Shown piece after piece: positions 7,635 to 16,181 of a DNA stretch of 49,076 bases. Position numbers and translations under genes: made by a program. Where the stretch lies: NCBI GenBank assembly GCA_025350145.1, contig JANXYH010000154.1:1-49076 (forward strand), written 5' to 3'. Positions within the stretch are counted from its first letter, which is position 1; each line of letters begins with the position of its first letter. Source of the DNA: Burkholderiales bacterium (GTDB taxonomy: Bacteria; Pseudomonadota; Gammaproteobacteria; Burkholderiales; Burkholderiaceae_C). Below the pieces are notes generated by a model. That model saw only the letters and a list, made by a program, of their open reading frames with translations. It made no database searches and had not been told where the DNA came from.

Positions 7635-9092
7635 ATGCGCAACTATTCGCAGTTTTACATCAACGGCGCCTGGGTCGACCCGATCACGCCGCGTCTGCTG
7701 GATGTCATCAACCCGGCCACCGAGCAGTCCGCCGGCCAGATCTCGCTGGGCTCGGCCGCCGATGTGGACGCCGCCGCCCGGGCCGCCAGGGCGGCGTTTG
7801 CCGGCTATTCGCAGACCAGCGTGGCGCAGCGGGTGGCGCTGCTGGAGCGGGTCATCGCCGAGTACCAGAAGCGCTACGCCGACATGGCCGCAGCGATCAC
7901 TGAAGAAATGGGTGCGCCGGCCATGCTGGCGCAGAAGGCCCAGGCGGCGATGGGCATAGGCCATTTGCAATCGGCCCTGGGCGTGCTCAAGCATTACGCC
8001 TTCTCCGAGCTGCGCGGCAGCACCCTGGTGACCAAGGAGCCGATTGGCGTGTGCGGGCTGATCACGCCCTGGAACTGGCCGATCAACCAGATCGCCTGCA
8101 AGGTCGCGCCGGCGCTGGCGGTGGGCTGCACCATGGTCTTGAAACCGTCCGAGATCGCGCCCTTCTCGGCGCGAATCTGGACCGAGATCCTCGACGCTGC
8201 GGGCGTGCCGGCGGGGGTGTTCAACCTGGTCAACGGCGACGGCCCGACGGTCGGCGCGGCAATCGCCAGCCACCCCGAGATCGACATGGTGTCGTTCACC
8301 GGTTCGACCCGTGCCGGCATCGAGGTGGCGCGCAACGCCGCACCCTCGGTCAAGCGGGTACACCAGGAGCTGGGCGGAAAATCGCCCAACATCCTGTTGC
8401 CCGACGCCGATTTCAAGCGCGCCGTGACCGCCGGGGTGCGCGGGGTGATGAACAACTCCGGCCAGTCCTGCAACGCCCCGACCCGCATGCTGGTGCCCAA
8501 GGAGCGCATGGACGAGGTGCTGGCGATTGCCAAGGCGGTGGCTGAATCGACCACGGTCGGCGCGCCCGACAGTGGCGCGGCGCTGGGCCCGGTGATCTCG
8601 GCCACCCAGTGGGGCAAGATCCAGGCGCTGATCGAGCAGGGCATACGCGAAGGCGCGACCCTGGTGGCTGGTGGCCCGGGCAAACCGGCCGGGCTGGAGA
8701 CCGGCTACTACGTCAAACCCACGGTCTTCGGCCATGTCCACAACCAGATGACGGTGGCGCGCGAGGAGATCTTCGGCCCGGTGCTGGTGGTCCTGGGCTA
8801 TGACAGCGTCGACGAGGCGGTGGCGATAGGCAACGACACCCCCTACGGCCTGGCCGCCTACGTCAGTGGCACCGACCCCGAACTGACCCGCTCGGTCGCC
8901 GCCCGGCTGCGCGCCGGCCAGGTCAACCTCAACAGCGCCGCGCCGGACCTGATGGCGCCGTTCGGCGGCTTCAAGCAGTCGGGCAATGGCCGCGAATGGG
9001 GCGAGCACGCCTTTGGCGAGTTCCTTGAAGTCAAGGCGGTGCTGGGCTATGCCCCGGCCGCGCCCAAGCCGGTGGCGCCAGCGGCCGCCTGA
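7635..9092 (+). CDS. NAD(P)-dependent aldehyde dehydrogenase
   Basis: A 485-residue member of the ALDH superfamily that oxidises an aldehyde to its carboxylic acid. The transition-state Asn (N147 in TPWNWP), the general base E245 (QELGGKSP) and the nucleophile C279 (NSGQSC) are all present, as is the coenzyme loop FTGSTRAG. The length is normal for the family. It stands alone: divergent from the VOC gene and convergent with the flavoprotein gene, sharing a palindrome over both stop codons. A possible -10 (TAAAAT, 7572-7577) lies upstream and a weak GGAG precedes the ATG. The aldehyde substrate is unknown. Confidence 0.93.
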   Translation: MRNYSQFYINGAWVDPITPRLLDVINPATEQSAGQISLGSAADVDAAARAARAAFAGYSQTSVAQRVALLERVIAEYQKRYADMAAAITEEMGAPAMLAQKAQAAMGIGHLQSALGVLKHYAFSELRGSTLVTKEPIGVCGLITPWNWPINQIACKVAPALAVGCTMVLKPSEIAPFSARIWTEILDAAGVPAGVFNLVNGDGPTVGAAIASHPEIDMVSFTGSTRAGIEVARNAAPSVKRVHQELGGKSPNILLPDADFKRAVTAGVRGVMNNSGQSCNAPTRMLVPKERMDEVLAIAKAVAESTTVGAPDSGAALGPVISATQWGKIQALIEQGIREGATLVAGGPGKPAGLETGYYVKPTVFGHVHNQMTVAREEIFGPVLVVLGYDSVDEAVAIGNDTPYGLAAYVSGTDPELTRSVAARLRAGQVNLNSAAPDLMAPFGGFKQSGNGREWGEHAFGEFLEVKAVLGYAPAAPKPVAPAAA

Positions 9093-9110
9093 GCTGCGGG
9101 CTCAGGCGGC
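9084..9110. terminator. Palindrome spanning two convergent stop codons
   Basis: A perfect 11-bp inverted repeat (9084-9094 and 9100-9110) with a 5-nt loop. The TGA of the aldehyde dehydrogenase lies in the left arm and the stop of the flavoprotein gene in the right arm. It would form a strong hairpin in both transcripts. There is no U-tract, so it may act as a 3' end stabiliser or a Rho-linked terminator. Confidence 0.6.
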
Positions 9111-10217
9111 GACGCGGCGCAGGAAGCCGCGGTCGATGCGGTCCTTCCAGCGCCAGGCCCAGTCGCCCTCGGCGCTCCAATTTCCCCAGGCGGCGACGGC
9201 GCGCCGGTCACCCAGCGCCAGCAGCGCCAGAAAGCGGGCCTGCGGCCGGTGGTCGATCACCTGGCCCTGCTGCGCCAGGGCGACACGCAGGTTGTGCGCC
9301 AGCACCGGCGCCATCCGCACCGCGTGCACTCCGGCCTTGGGCAGCGGGGTGGCCCAGGCGGCGCAATCGCCGACGGCGTAAACCTCGGGGTGCGAGACCG
9401 AGCGGAGTTGGGCGTCGATGCGGATGAAGCCCTGACCGCACACCGCCAGGCCGCAGTCGCGCTGCCAGGCATGGGCCTGGGCGCCAGCGGCCCAGACCAG
9501 GAGTCGGGTGGCGGGTTCGCCGCTGCCGCTGCCGCAGTCGCGGGCGGCGTCGAAGCTGCTGCCCAGGCGCAGCTCGACCCCGGCCCGGCGCAGGGCGCGG
9601 CGCGCGCTGCGCTGCGCACCGGGCGCCATGCCGGGCAGCAGTTCGGTGCTCTGGCCGAGCAGGCTGGCCCGGACCTGGCGCCTCGGGCAGGCCCTGGCCA
9701 GCCAGTGGCACAGCGCCAGCAGCGACTCGACCCCGGCGGCGCCGGCACCGACGCCGCACAGGTGCAGCGGCCGGTCGTCGGTCGGGCTGGCCAGCGCGGC
9801 CTGCGTGGCCTGCCAGGCCGTGTGGAGCTGCGCCAGCGGCCGCAGCGGCAGCAACTGCAGCTCAGGAAGGCTGGCGGCCAGGGGCGGCGTCAGGGTCGAG
9901 CCGAGGTTCAGCGACAGCAGGTCGTAGTCCAGCGTCGCGCCGCTGCGCAGCCGCAGCCGGCGCTGCCCAGGCTGCACGCCCAGCAGCTCGTCGGCCAGCC
10001 AGCGCGCGCGGTTGGCCGCGACCAGCGGCGCAAAGTCGACGCAAATGTCCTCGTAGCGGTAATGCCCGGCCAGCCAGCCCGGCACCATGCCGGAGTACGG
10101 CGCCAGCGCCTGCGGCGAGACCAGCACCAGTTCGACACCGGGCGGCGGCGCTGCGGCCCAGGCCTTGAGCAGCAGCGCATGGGCGTGGCCGGCGCCGGCC
10201 AGCACCAGGCGCTTCAT
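9102..10217 (-). CDS. FAD-dependent oxidoreductase, Nterm_to_SelD type (stand-alone)
   Basis: A 371-residue NDH-2-like flavoprotein. The N-terminal FAD-binding stretch is VLAGAGHAHALLL, followed by the family block PYSGMVPGWLAGHY, and the second FAD motif YAVGDCAAW lies near residue 280. The family (TIGR03169 type) often forms the N-terminal domain of large SelD selenophosphate synthetases; here it ends after 371 residues and no selD is in the window. Its ATG overlaps the stop of the upstream PLAT phosphodiesterase gene by 4 nt (ATGA), so the two are almost certainly co-translated. The electron donor and acceptor are unknown. Confidence 0.82.
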   Translation of the reverse strand: MKRLVLAGAGHAHALLLKAWAAAPPPGVELVLVSPQALAPYSGMVPGWLAGHYRYEDICVDFAPLVAANRARWLADELLGVQPGQRRLRLRSGATLDYDLLSLNLGSTLTPPLAASLPELQLLPLRPLAQLHTAWQATQAALASPTDDRPLHLCGVGAGAAGVESLLALCHWLARACPRRQVRASLLGQSTELLPGMAPGAQRSARRALRRAGVELRLGSSFDAARDCGSGSGEPATRLLVWAAGAQAHAWQRDCGLAVCGQGFIRIDAQLRSVSHPEVYAVGDCAAWATPLPKAGVHAVRMAPVLAHNLRVALAQQGQVIDHRPQARFLALLALGDRRAVAAWGNWSAEGDWAWRWKDRIDRGFLRRVAA

Positions 10218-11407
10218 GCGCCAGGCGGCTCGGCCGGCGCCGGGGTCAGGGTGATGGGGCTGTCGCGTCGCAACCAGTCTTCCGCGCCGAAATCAAAACG
10301 CAGCGGCCGAGCCAGGCTGCGGCCGCTGAGCTCGATGTGCTGTCCCAGCCAGGCGGCGGCCAGGCCGTCGTCCAGCGCCTGCACCGTCAGGCTTTGGACC
10401 TGGCCGACATCGACCCCGTCGAGGCTGAAACCGTTGACCGCGCCGCGCTCGAACATGTGCGAGCGGCCGCCGTCTATCACCCGTTCGACTTCAGCGCTGC
10501 TGCCGCGCAGGGTGAAGCGAATCCGCACATCGGTGCCGGCCAGCGGCCGGTCGGCGGTGCGCACGCTCAGGGCGTACTGCGGCATGGCCGGCGCCTGCCA
10601 GGGGTTGTGGCCGTTGCCGGCAAGCCGGTAGTTGTCGCGGTAGCGCGGCTCTTCGAGGATCGCCAGCAGTTGCGGCACCGTCGCCAGGTCGATGATCACG
10701 CCGTCCAGCCCCAGCTCCAGGTAGGCGCGCAAGGTCTCGGGCTGGGCCAGCACCCAGGTGTAGACCAGCCGGGGCATGGCGCCATCGGCCGAGCCGGCCT
10801 GCAGCGCCTTGGCCTCGGCCAGGCTGCTGTAGACCTGCTTGGGGCTGTACTTCATCACCCCGTTGGCATAGGCGACGTGGCGCTGGCCGGTCTGGCGCAA
10901 GGCCGCAAGCGCAGCGGCCGGCGCATCGTCCTCGTCGATGCCGACACCGGCGTCGGGCCGGTCCTGCGCCCATTGGCCGAGAAAGCCGGCATGGCTGCGG
11001 TCGCTGACGGTCACCAGGATCGCCACGCCGGCACAGGCCGGGTGGCTGGAGAACTCGGCATCGACGATCCGCATCAGCGCGTTGATGTCGCCGCCGCGCT
11101 CGGCGTCCTTGTAGTCAAAGGCGATCAGGGCCAGGCCGGCACCGCGGCGCCTGCCGGCCGCATCCGGCGTCATCAGCGCACGCAGGCCCTGCAGGTAGGC
11201 GCGCAGACTGTGCGCGGCGTTGAACGGGGTCGAGAACGGCGTGTGGTCATGGGCCACGTAGTAGGTCTCGGGGTGGCCGCTCACGAAGCAGATGTCGGGC
11301 TCCAGCGCATTGGCGCCAGCGTCCAGGTAGGCCGCCACCTCGGCCAGGGTGTTCGGGTTGTGGGCGATGGCGTAGAACGCGCGGGCAATCGGTGGTGTAG
11401 CGGGCAA
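10214..11407 (-). CDS. Sphingomyelinase-D-like phosphodiesterase with C-terminal PLAT domain
   Basis: A 397-residue protein. Residues 10-270 resemble the SMase D / GDPD-like phospholipase D fold: H16 (AHN), E36 and D38 (LEPD), and H53 (AHDH) repeat the His/Glu-x-Asp/His layout and near-identical spacing of spider and corynebacterial enzymes (H12, E32, D34, H47), which cleave or cyclise choline lipids using Mg2+. Residues 278-380 match a PLAT/LH2 lipid-contact domain (AGTDVRIRF, FERGAVNGF, DVGQVQSL, and a late Trp-Leu). The start is TTG at 11407, supported by GGGAG six bases upstream; no in-frame ATG lies nearby. No signal peptide is visible, unlike secreted homologues. First gene of an operon with the flavoprotein gene. 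Confidence 0.8.
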   Translation of the reverse strand: MPATPPIARAFYAIAHNPNTLAEVAAYLDAGANALEPDICFVSGHPETYYVAHDHTPFSTPFNAAHSLRAYLQGLRALMTPDAAGRRRGAGLALIAFDYKDAERGGDINALMRIVDAEFSSHPACAGVAILVTVSDRSHAGFLGQWAQDRPDAGVGIDEDDAPAAALAALRQTGQRHVAYANGVMKYSPKQVYSSLAEAKALQAGSADGAMPRLVYTWVLAQPETLRAYLELGLDGVIIDLATVPQLLAILEEPRYRDNYRLAGNGHNPWQAPAMPQYALSVRTADRPLAGTDVRIRFTLRGSSAEVERVIDGGRSHMFERGAVNGFSLDGVDVGQVQSLTVQALDDGLAAAWLGQHIELSGRSLARPLRFDFGAEDWLRRDSPITLTPAPAEPPGA

Positions 11408-11494
11408 GCGCAGCTCCCGGGCAAATGCCGCACATGGTGGCTATGGCGGCGGGGGTGGTGAAAACATCCTACCCCGGCGGTGCTCGCCCGGAGC

Positions 11495-13546
11495 TCAGCC
11501 CGCCGCGACCCGCGCTGCCAGTTCGGCGCGCAGTTTCTTCAGCCGCTCCTTCGGGTCCTCGCGGCCGCGCGATTCGTCGAGCTTCATCTCGGCGATGAAG
11601 CGGCTGGGGATGCCTTGCACCGTGTCGCGGCCCTTCTTGCGCCGACGCAGGCTGCTCACCGCCAAGGTCTGGCGGGCGCGGGTGATACCGACGTACATCA
11701 GCCGGCGCTCTTCCTGCACGCGCTCGGGCGTCGCCTCCTCAACGTCGCTGCGAAATGGCAGCAGGCCCTCGTTGACGCCGGCCAGGAACACATGCGGCCA
11801 CTCCAGGCCCTTGGCGGCATGCAGGGTGGACAGGGTGACCACGTCCTGCTCGTCGCCGCGCTCGGCGATGCTGATGATGATGCTGATCGACTGGGCGACC
11901 TGCAGCACGGTCTGCGACCCGGTCGCGGCCGGTTCGTCGTCGCCTGCGCCGCAGCGGCGGGCGATCCAGTCGATGAAGTCGAGCACATTGCCCCAGCGCG
12001 CGGTGGCCAGCTTGGCGCTGTCCTCGCCGCCGTGCAGGTGCTGCTCGTAGCCGATGTCGGTCAACCAGCCCGTCAACAAAGTGCGAGCGGCTTCAGTGCC
12101 CGTGGTCTGGCGGGCGCGCTGCTCCAGGTCGTTGACGCAGCGGCCGAACTCGTGCAGGCCGGCGACCGCCTTGCTGCCGAGTTGCGCGGCCAGGCTGGGG
12201 GCGAACAGCGATTCGAACAGGCTCAGCTTCCATTGCCCGGCAAACTCGCCCAGCTTGGCCAGCGTCTGCTGGCCGATGCCGCGTTTGGGCGAGGTCACGG
12301 CGCGCAGGAATGCCGGGTCGTCGTCGGGGTTGACCAGCAGGCGCAGCCAGGCGCACAGGTCCTTGATTTCGACCCGGTCGAAGTAGCTGGTGCCGCCCGA
12401 GACACGGTAAGGGATCTGCGCCGCGCGCAGCTTCTGCTCGAACGGCTTGGCCTGGTGGTTGGCGCGGTAGAGCACCGCGAAATCGCGCGGCGCGATCGCC
12501 TGGCCGCCCTGACTGCGCAGGCCCTGGATGAAGGCCACCGCACGCTCGGCCTCGTGCTCTTCGCTGTCGGCCTGGAGCAGGCGCACCGGCTCGCCATCAC
12601 CGAACTCGCTCCAGAGCTTCTTCTCGAACAGCTTCGGGTTGGCGGCGATGACGCTGTTGGCCGCGCGCAGGATGTGGCCGGTAGAGCGGTAGTTCTGCTC
12701 CAGGGTGATGCGCTTGAGCCGGGGCCAGTCGCTGGGCAGGCGCTGGAGGTTGGCGAGGGTCGCGCCGCGCCAGCCGTAGATGCTCTGGTCGTCGTCGCCG
12801 ACCGCCGTGAAGTGGCCGGCACGGCGCTCGTCGGGGTGGCTGACGAGCAGCTTGAGCAAGGCGTACTGGACCGCGTTGGTGTCCTGGTATTCGTCGACCA
12901 GGACATGGCCGAAGCGGGATTGCCAGCGCAGCCGCGCCGCTTCGTCGCGCTGCAGCAGCTTCAGCGGCAGGCCGATCAGGTCGTCGAAATCGACCGCCTG
13001 GAACGCCGCCAGGCGCTGCTCGTACAACGCCATCAGTTGCGCCGCCATGCGCTCCTCGGGCTGGCTGGCGATGGCCGCCGCGCCGGCACTGTCCAGCCCC
13101 TGGTTCTTCCACAGGCTGATGGTCCATTGCCAGCGCTTGGCCAGCGCGTTGTCGCTGCAGCCGCCGGCCTCGCGCAGCAGCGCCAGCACGTCGTCCGAGT
13201 CGAGGATCGAAAACCGCGCCTTCAGGCCGATCGCCTCACCGTCCTGGCGCAGGATCCGCACCCCCAGGCTGTGGAAGGTGCTGACCACCAGTTCGCGCGC
13301 CGCGCGCGCCCCGACCAGCGCCTTGGCGCGCTCGCGCATCTCCTGCGCCGCCTTGTTGGTGAAGGTGATGGCGGCGATCTGCCCGGGTTCGAGCCCGGCC
13401 TGCATCAGCCGCGCGATCTTGTGCACGATCACCCGCGTCTTGCCCGAGCCGGCCCCGGCCAGCACCAGGCAGGGGCCGGACAGGTGGTGTACGGCTTCGA
13501 GCTGGGCGGGGTTGAGTGAGACGGGCGGGGCGGGCGGGGCGGGCAT
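11495..13546 (-). CDS. rep: ATP-dependent DNA helicase Rep (UvrD/Rep superfamily 1)
   Basis: A 683-residue 3'-5' DNA helicase that clears replication blocks. The Walker A motif GAGSGKT lies at 31-37 and follows the Q-motif region LNPAQLEAV. Later come TFTNKAA (motif Ia), DEYQDTN (motif II), the DDDQSIYGWRGA block (motif III), QNYRS (motif IV) and STLHAAKGLEW (motif V). Its length and the start of the protein match Rep rather than UvrD or PcrA. ATG 13546 is chosen because the 20 residues upstream look non-native. A G-rich array of GGGGCGGGC units encodes the Pro/Ala-rich start. Divergent from the AEC permease by only 74 bp. Confidence 0.9.
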   Translation of the reverse strand: MPAPPAPPVSLNPAQLEAVHHLSGPCLVLAGAGSGKTRVIVHKIARLMQAGLEPGQIAAITFTNKAAQEMRERAKALVGARAARELVVSTFHSLGVRILRQDGEAIGLKARFSILDSDDVLALLREAGGCSDNALAKRWQWTISLWKNQGLDSAGAAAIASQPEERMAAQLMALYEQRLAAFQAVDFDDLIGLPLKLLQRDEAARLRWQSRFGHVLVDEYQDTNAVQYALLKLLVSHPDERRAGHFTAVGDDDQSIYGWRGATLANLQRLPSDWPRLKRITLEQNYRSTGHILRAANSVIAANPKLFEKKLWSEFGDGEPVRLLQADSEEHEAERAVAFIQGLRSQGGQAIAPRDFAVLYRANHQAKPFEQKLRAAQIPYRVSGGTSYFDRVEIKDLCAWLRLLVNPDDDPAFLRAVTSPKRGIGQQTLAKLGEFAGQWKLSLFESLFAPSLAAQLGSKAVAGLHEFGRCVNDLEQRARQTTGTEAARTLLTGWLTDIGYEQHLHGGEDSAKLATARWGNVLDFIDWIARRCGAGDDEPAATGSQTVLQVAQSISIIISIAERGDEQDVVTLSTLHAAKGLEWPHVFLAGVNEGLLPFRSDVEEATPERVQEERRLMYVGITRARQTLAVSSLRRRKKGRDTVQGIPSRFIAEMKLDESRGREDPKERLKKLRAELAARVAAG

Positions 13547-13620
13547 GGCGGGTGGGCTGCGAGGGCGGCGGATGATAGCGGCGGCGCATTCGGCCAGGCG
13601 TCGCAAAATCCGGCCCCAAG

Positions 13621-14595
13621 ATGCAGCCCCTGGCCTCGATCATCGCCGTCACCGCACCGTTCTTCGCCCTGGTGCTGTGCGGCTATTTGGCGGTGCGCCA
13701 GCGCATCCTGCCCGAGTCGGCCATTTCCGGGCTGAACGCCTTTGTCCTGTACTTCGCCCTGCCGTGCCTGCTGTTCCGCTTTGGCGCCGGCACGCCGGTG
13801 GCGCAGATGTTCAACCCGGTGATGGGCGGGGTCTACCTGCTGTGCGCACTGACCATGGTCGGCCTGACCATCGCGCTGACGATTGGCGAGCATGTCCACC
13901 TCAAGGACGCCGCCTTCGGCGCCCTGGTCGCGGCCTTCCCCAACACCGGCTTCATGGGCGTCCCCTTGCTGGTGGCGCTGCTTGGCCCGGCGGCGGCCGG
14001 GCCGGCGATCTGCACCATCACCACCGACCTGCTCGTCACCACCACGCTGTGCCTGGCGCTGGCCGAGGCGCATGGCGTGGCGGGCCACAGCCGGCGTGCC
14101 GCCGCCTTGCGCATCCTGCGCGGCGCGCTGTCCAACCCCATGCCCTGGGCGATCATGCTCGGCGCGCTCTGCTCGGCGCTGGGCTGGCGCCCCAGCGGCC
14201 CGGCCGACACGGTGCTCAGGATGCTCGCCGACGCCGCCAGCCCGGTGGCGCTGTTCACCATCGGCGCGGTGCTGTGGCGCGCCGGCCAGCATGCCCATCG
14301 CCGCACCCCGCCGTCGCGCTACCTGCCGGTGGCCCTGCTCAAGCTGCTGCTGCACCCGCTGCTGGTGCTGGCCGTGGGCAGCGGTGCGCGCGCGCTGGGC
14401 GCGCCGCTGCCGGCCTTTTCCCTGCTCGTGATCACCCTGGTGGCCGCCCTGCCCAGCGCCAGCAATGTGGCGATCCTGGCCGAGCGCTACGGCGCCGACA
14501 GCGGCCGCATCGCCCGCATCATCATGAGCAGCACGGTGCTGGCCTTTGCCAGCTTCACCAGCGCGGTCTGGCTGTTCGGGATCGAGCCCAAGTAG
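13621..14595 (+). CDS. AEC family transporter (auxin efflux carrier-like)
   Basis: A 324-residue membrane protein with about ten hydrophobic helices in two five-helix halves, as in the AEC/PIN-like family that moves organic acids such as malonate or malate. N-terminal features include LVLCGYLAVRQ and the NAFVLYFALP segment; the second half contains NPMPWAIMLG and ALPSASNVAILAERYG, both typical. Its stop codon directly abuts the stop of the convergent carotenoid oxygenase gene, with no gap. The substrate is unknown. Confidence 0.88.
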   Translation: MQPLASIIAVTAPFFALVLCGYLAVRQRILPESAISGLNAFVLYFALPCLLFRFGAGTPVAQMFNPVMGGVYLLCALTMVGLTIALTIGEHVHLKDAAFGALVAAFPNTGFMGVPLLVALLGPAAAGPAICTITTDLLVTTTLCLALAEAHGVAGHSRRAAALRILRGALSNPMPWAIMLGALCSALGWRPSGPADTVLRMLADAASPVALFTIGAVLWRAGQHAHRRTPPSRYLPVALLKLLLHPLLVLAVGSGARALGAPLPAFSLLVITLVAALPSASNVAILAERYGADSGRIARIIMSSTVLAFASFTSAVWLFGIEPK

Positions 14596-16035
14596 TCAGC
14601 TCGCCGCCACCCAATTGCCGTGGAAACCCGCCGGGATGCGGTGCGGGATGGTCACCACCGCCTGCGGCGCGGCGCTGAAGTTGGCCGCGTCCAGAATCAC
14701 GAAGTCGGTGCTGTCGCGGGCCGGGTCGACCACGTAGCCCATCAGCCAGCCCTGGTCCTCGGCGGCGTCGGGATGCTTGGGCTGAAACACGAATTCGCCC
14801 GGGAAGCGGCCGGGGCCGAAGTCGTGCAGCAGCCGGCCGCCTTCGACCAGGTCGTGGCGGATCAGGCAACTGTCGGGCTGGAACTCGTCGTTGCCGTCGC
14901 GCCGCAGCGCCACGCTGTAGGCATAGCGGTAGGGCTGACCCAGGCGACGCTCGTCGGGCCGCGGAAACTCCTGCGGCTGGGCGTCCAGCACCTGGCGCCG
15001 GACTTGGGCGCCGGCCGGATCGATGGTCCAGCGCTCGAAGGCCGAGCTGTGGGCGCTGGGGCCGATCTGGTTGTGGTCGAACATGCTGGCGTGGGCGACC
15101 ACGTCCAGGGTGACCCGGCCGTCGTCGGTCTCGAAGGCGTTGCAGGGGTGAAAGACGTAGCAGGGATCGACCTCGCACCAGACGATGGTGCTGCCGGGAG
15201 CATCTTTCTTCAGCAGGCCGACGCGGGCCGGGTGCTTGGGGTTCCACTGGTAGGGGAAATTGAAGCCGGCGATCAGCGTCGCCATCGAGAACGTGACCGG
15301 CAGGTCGAGCACGATCACGTACTGGCGCGTGATCATGCAGTCGTGCACGCTGGGGCCGTTGCGCACCGCGATCGGCTCCTCGCGTTTGACCCGGCCGTCG
15401 CGGCCGACCACGACATGGCGCAGGCTGTTCTGATCCTGGCCCTCGTAGCAGATCGCGTGCAGTTCGCCGGTCTCACAGTCGCGGTGCGGGTGGGCCGAGA
15501 ACGAGCCCTTGAGGCTGCCACCAAAGGGGTCGTGTGCAACGGTGTTGAACTCGCTGTCGAGCCTGACCGGGTAGCCGCCAGCCTCGACCAGCGCCCACAG
15601 CGCGCCGGCATGGCCCAACACGTTGGTGTTGACGGTGTCGTTGAAGTGGCGTGGCCCGGGCGCGGGCGCTTCGCCCAGGGCCTGGCTGACCGCCGTCGAG
15701 CGGATCCAGCGGTTGCGGTACCACAGCGCCCGCCCGCCCTGCAGGCGCAGGCCATGGACCATGCCGTCACCGAGGAACCAGTGGTGGCTGGCATGGTTGA
15801 CCGGGCCGACCGGGTTGGGGCCGATGCGCACGTAGTGCCCGTCCAACTCGGGCGGGATGCTGCCCTGCACCGCCAGGCCGTCCAGCGTCAGCTCGCAGTC
15901 CATGGGCGCGTTCAGCCCGCTCACAAAGGGGTTGGGCCGACCCGGCTCGGCCATGCGCGCGCGATTGAAGCTGGCCAGCGCCTTCACGCCCTTGGTGACG
16001 GTGCTACGGATGACGCTTTCGACGATGCTGGTCAT
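14596..16035 (-). CDS. Carotenoid oxygenase family protein
   Basis: A 479-residue non-haem iron(II) dioxygenase of the carotenoid/stilbene cleavage family. The four iron-ligand histidines are readable: H182 (AHPH), H231 (VHDCM), H296 (FHPCNAF) and H472 (FHGNW). The N-terminal block LDGHYVRIGPNP is also typical. It would cleave a conjugated or stilbene-type double bond in a carotenoid, apocarotenoid or lignin-derived phenylpropanoid; no carotenoid synthesis gene is nearby, so a lignostilbene-like substrate is equally possible. ATG 16035 follows an AAGG-containing leader. A further in-frame ATG 18 codons upstream is less likely. It lies 146 bp downstream of priA on the same strand. Confidence 0.9.
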   Translation of the reverse strand: MTSIVESVIRSTVTKGVKALASFNRARMAEPGRPNPFVSGLNAPMDCELTLDGLAVQGSIPPELDGHYVRIGPNPVGPVNHASHHWFLGDGMVHGLRLQGGRALWYRNRWIRSTAVSQALGEAPAPGPRHFNDTVNTNVLGHAGALWALVEAGGYPVRLDSEFNTVAHDPFGGSLKGSFSAHPHRDCETGELHAICYEGQDQNSLRHVVVGRDGRVKREEPIAVRNGPSVHDCMITRQYVIVLDLPVTFSMATLIAGFNFPYQWNPKHPARVGLLKKDAPGSTIVWCEVDPCYVFHPCNAFETDDGRVTLDVVAHASMFDHNQIGPSAHSSAFERWTIDPAGAQVRRQVLDAQPQEFPRPDERRLGQPYRYAYSVALRRDGNDEFQPDSCLIRHDLVEGGRLLHDFGPGRFPGEFVFQPKHPDAAEDQGWLMGYVVDPARDSTDFVILDAANFSAAPQAVVTIPHRIPAGFHGNWVAAS

Positions 16036-16181
16036 GGCTGTGCCTTGCAGGAATGGAGATTGCGGATGTTGGATGCTTTGCCGGCCCAAGCCAATGGCGC
16101 TGTCGTGAGGCGCCTATCCTGCTGCGCCAAACGCCAAATGGCGGGCTGAACCGTCAGCCCCACAGGTTTGCCAGCCCAGGC

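Noticed and set aside
6258-9008. A 916-codon open frame on the minus strand, antisense to the Bug, VOC and aldehyde dehydrogenase region
   Set aside because: It crosses several real genes, has His/Gln/Arg-rich composition typical of antisense frames in GC-rich DNA, and shows no family motif.
11247-11435. An ATG-started frame overlapping the start of the PLAT phosphodiesterase, suggesting a frameshift
   Set aside because: The TTG at 11407 has a well-spaced GGGAG and gives a full catalytic domain, so no frameshift is needed.
11480-13519. A 679-codon plus-strand frame opposite rep
   Set aside because: The minus strand carries every helicase motif; the plus frame has only low-complexity Ala/Arg/Gln composition.
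13522-13545. G-rich GGGGCGGGC array before rep as a G-quadruplex promoter switch
   Set aside because: It lies inside the first codons of rep (Pro/Ala-rich) and fits ordinary GC-rich low complexity; no independent support.
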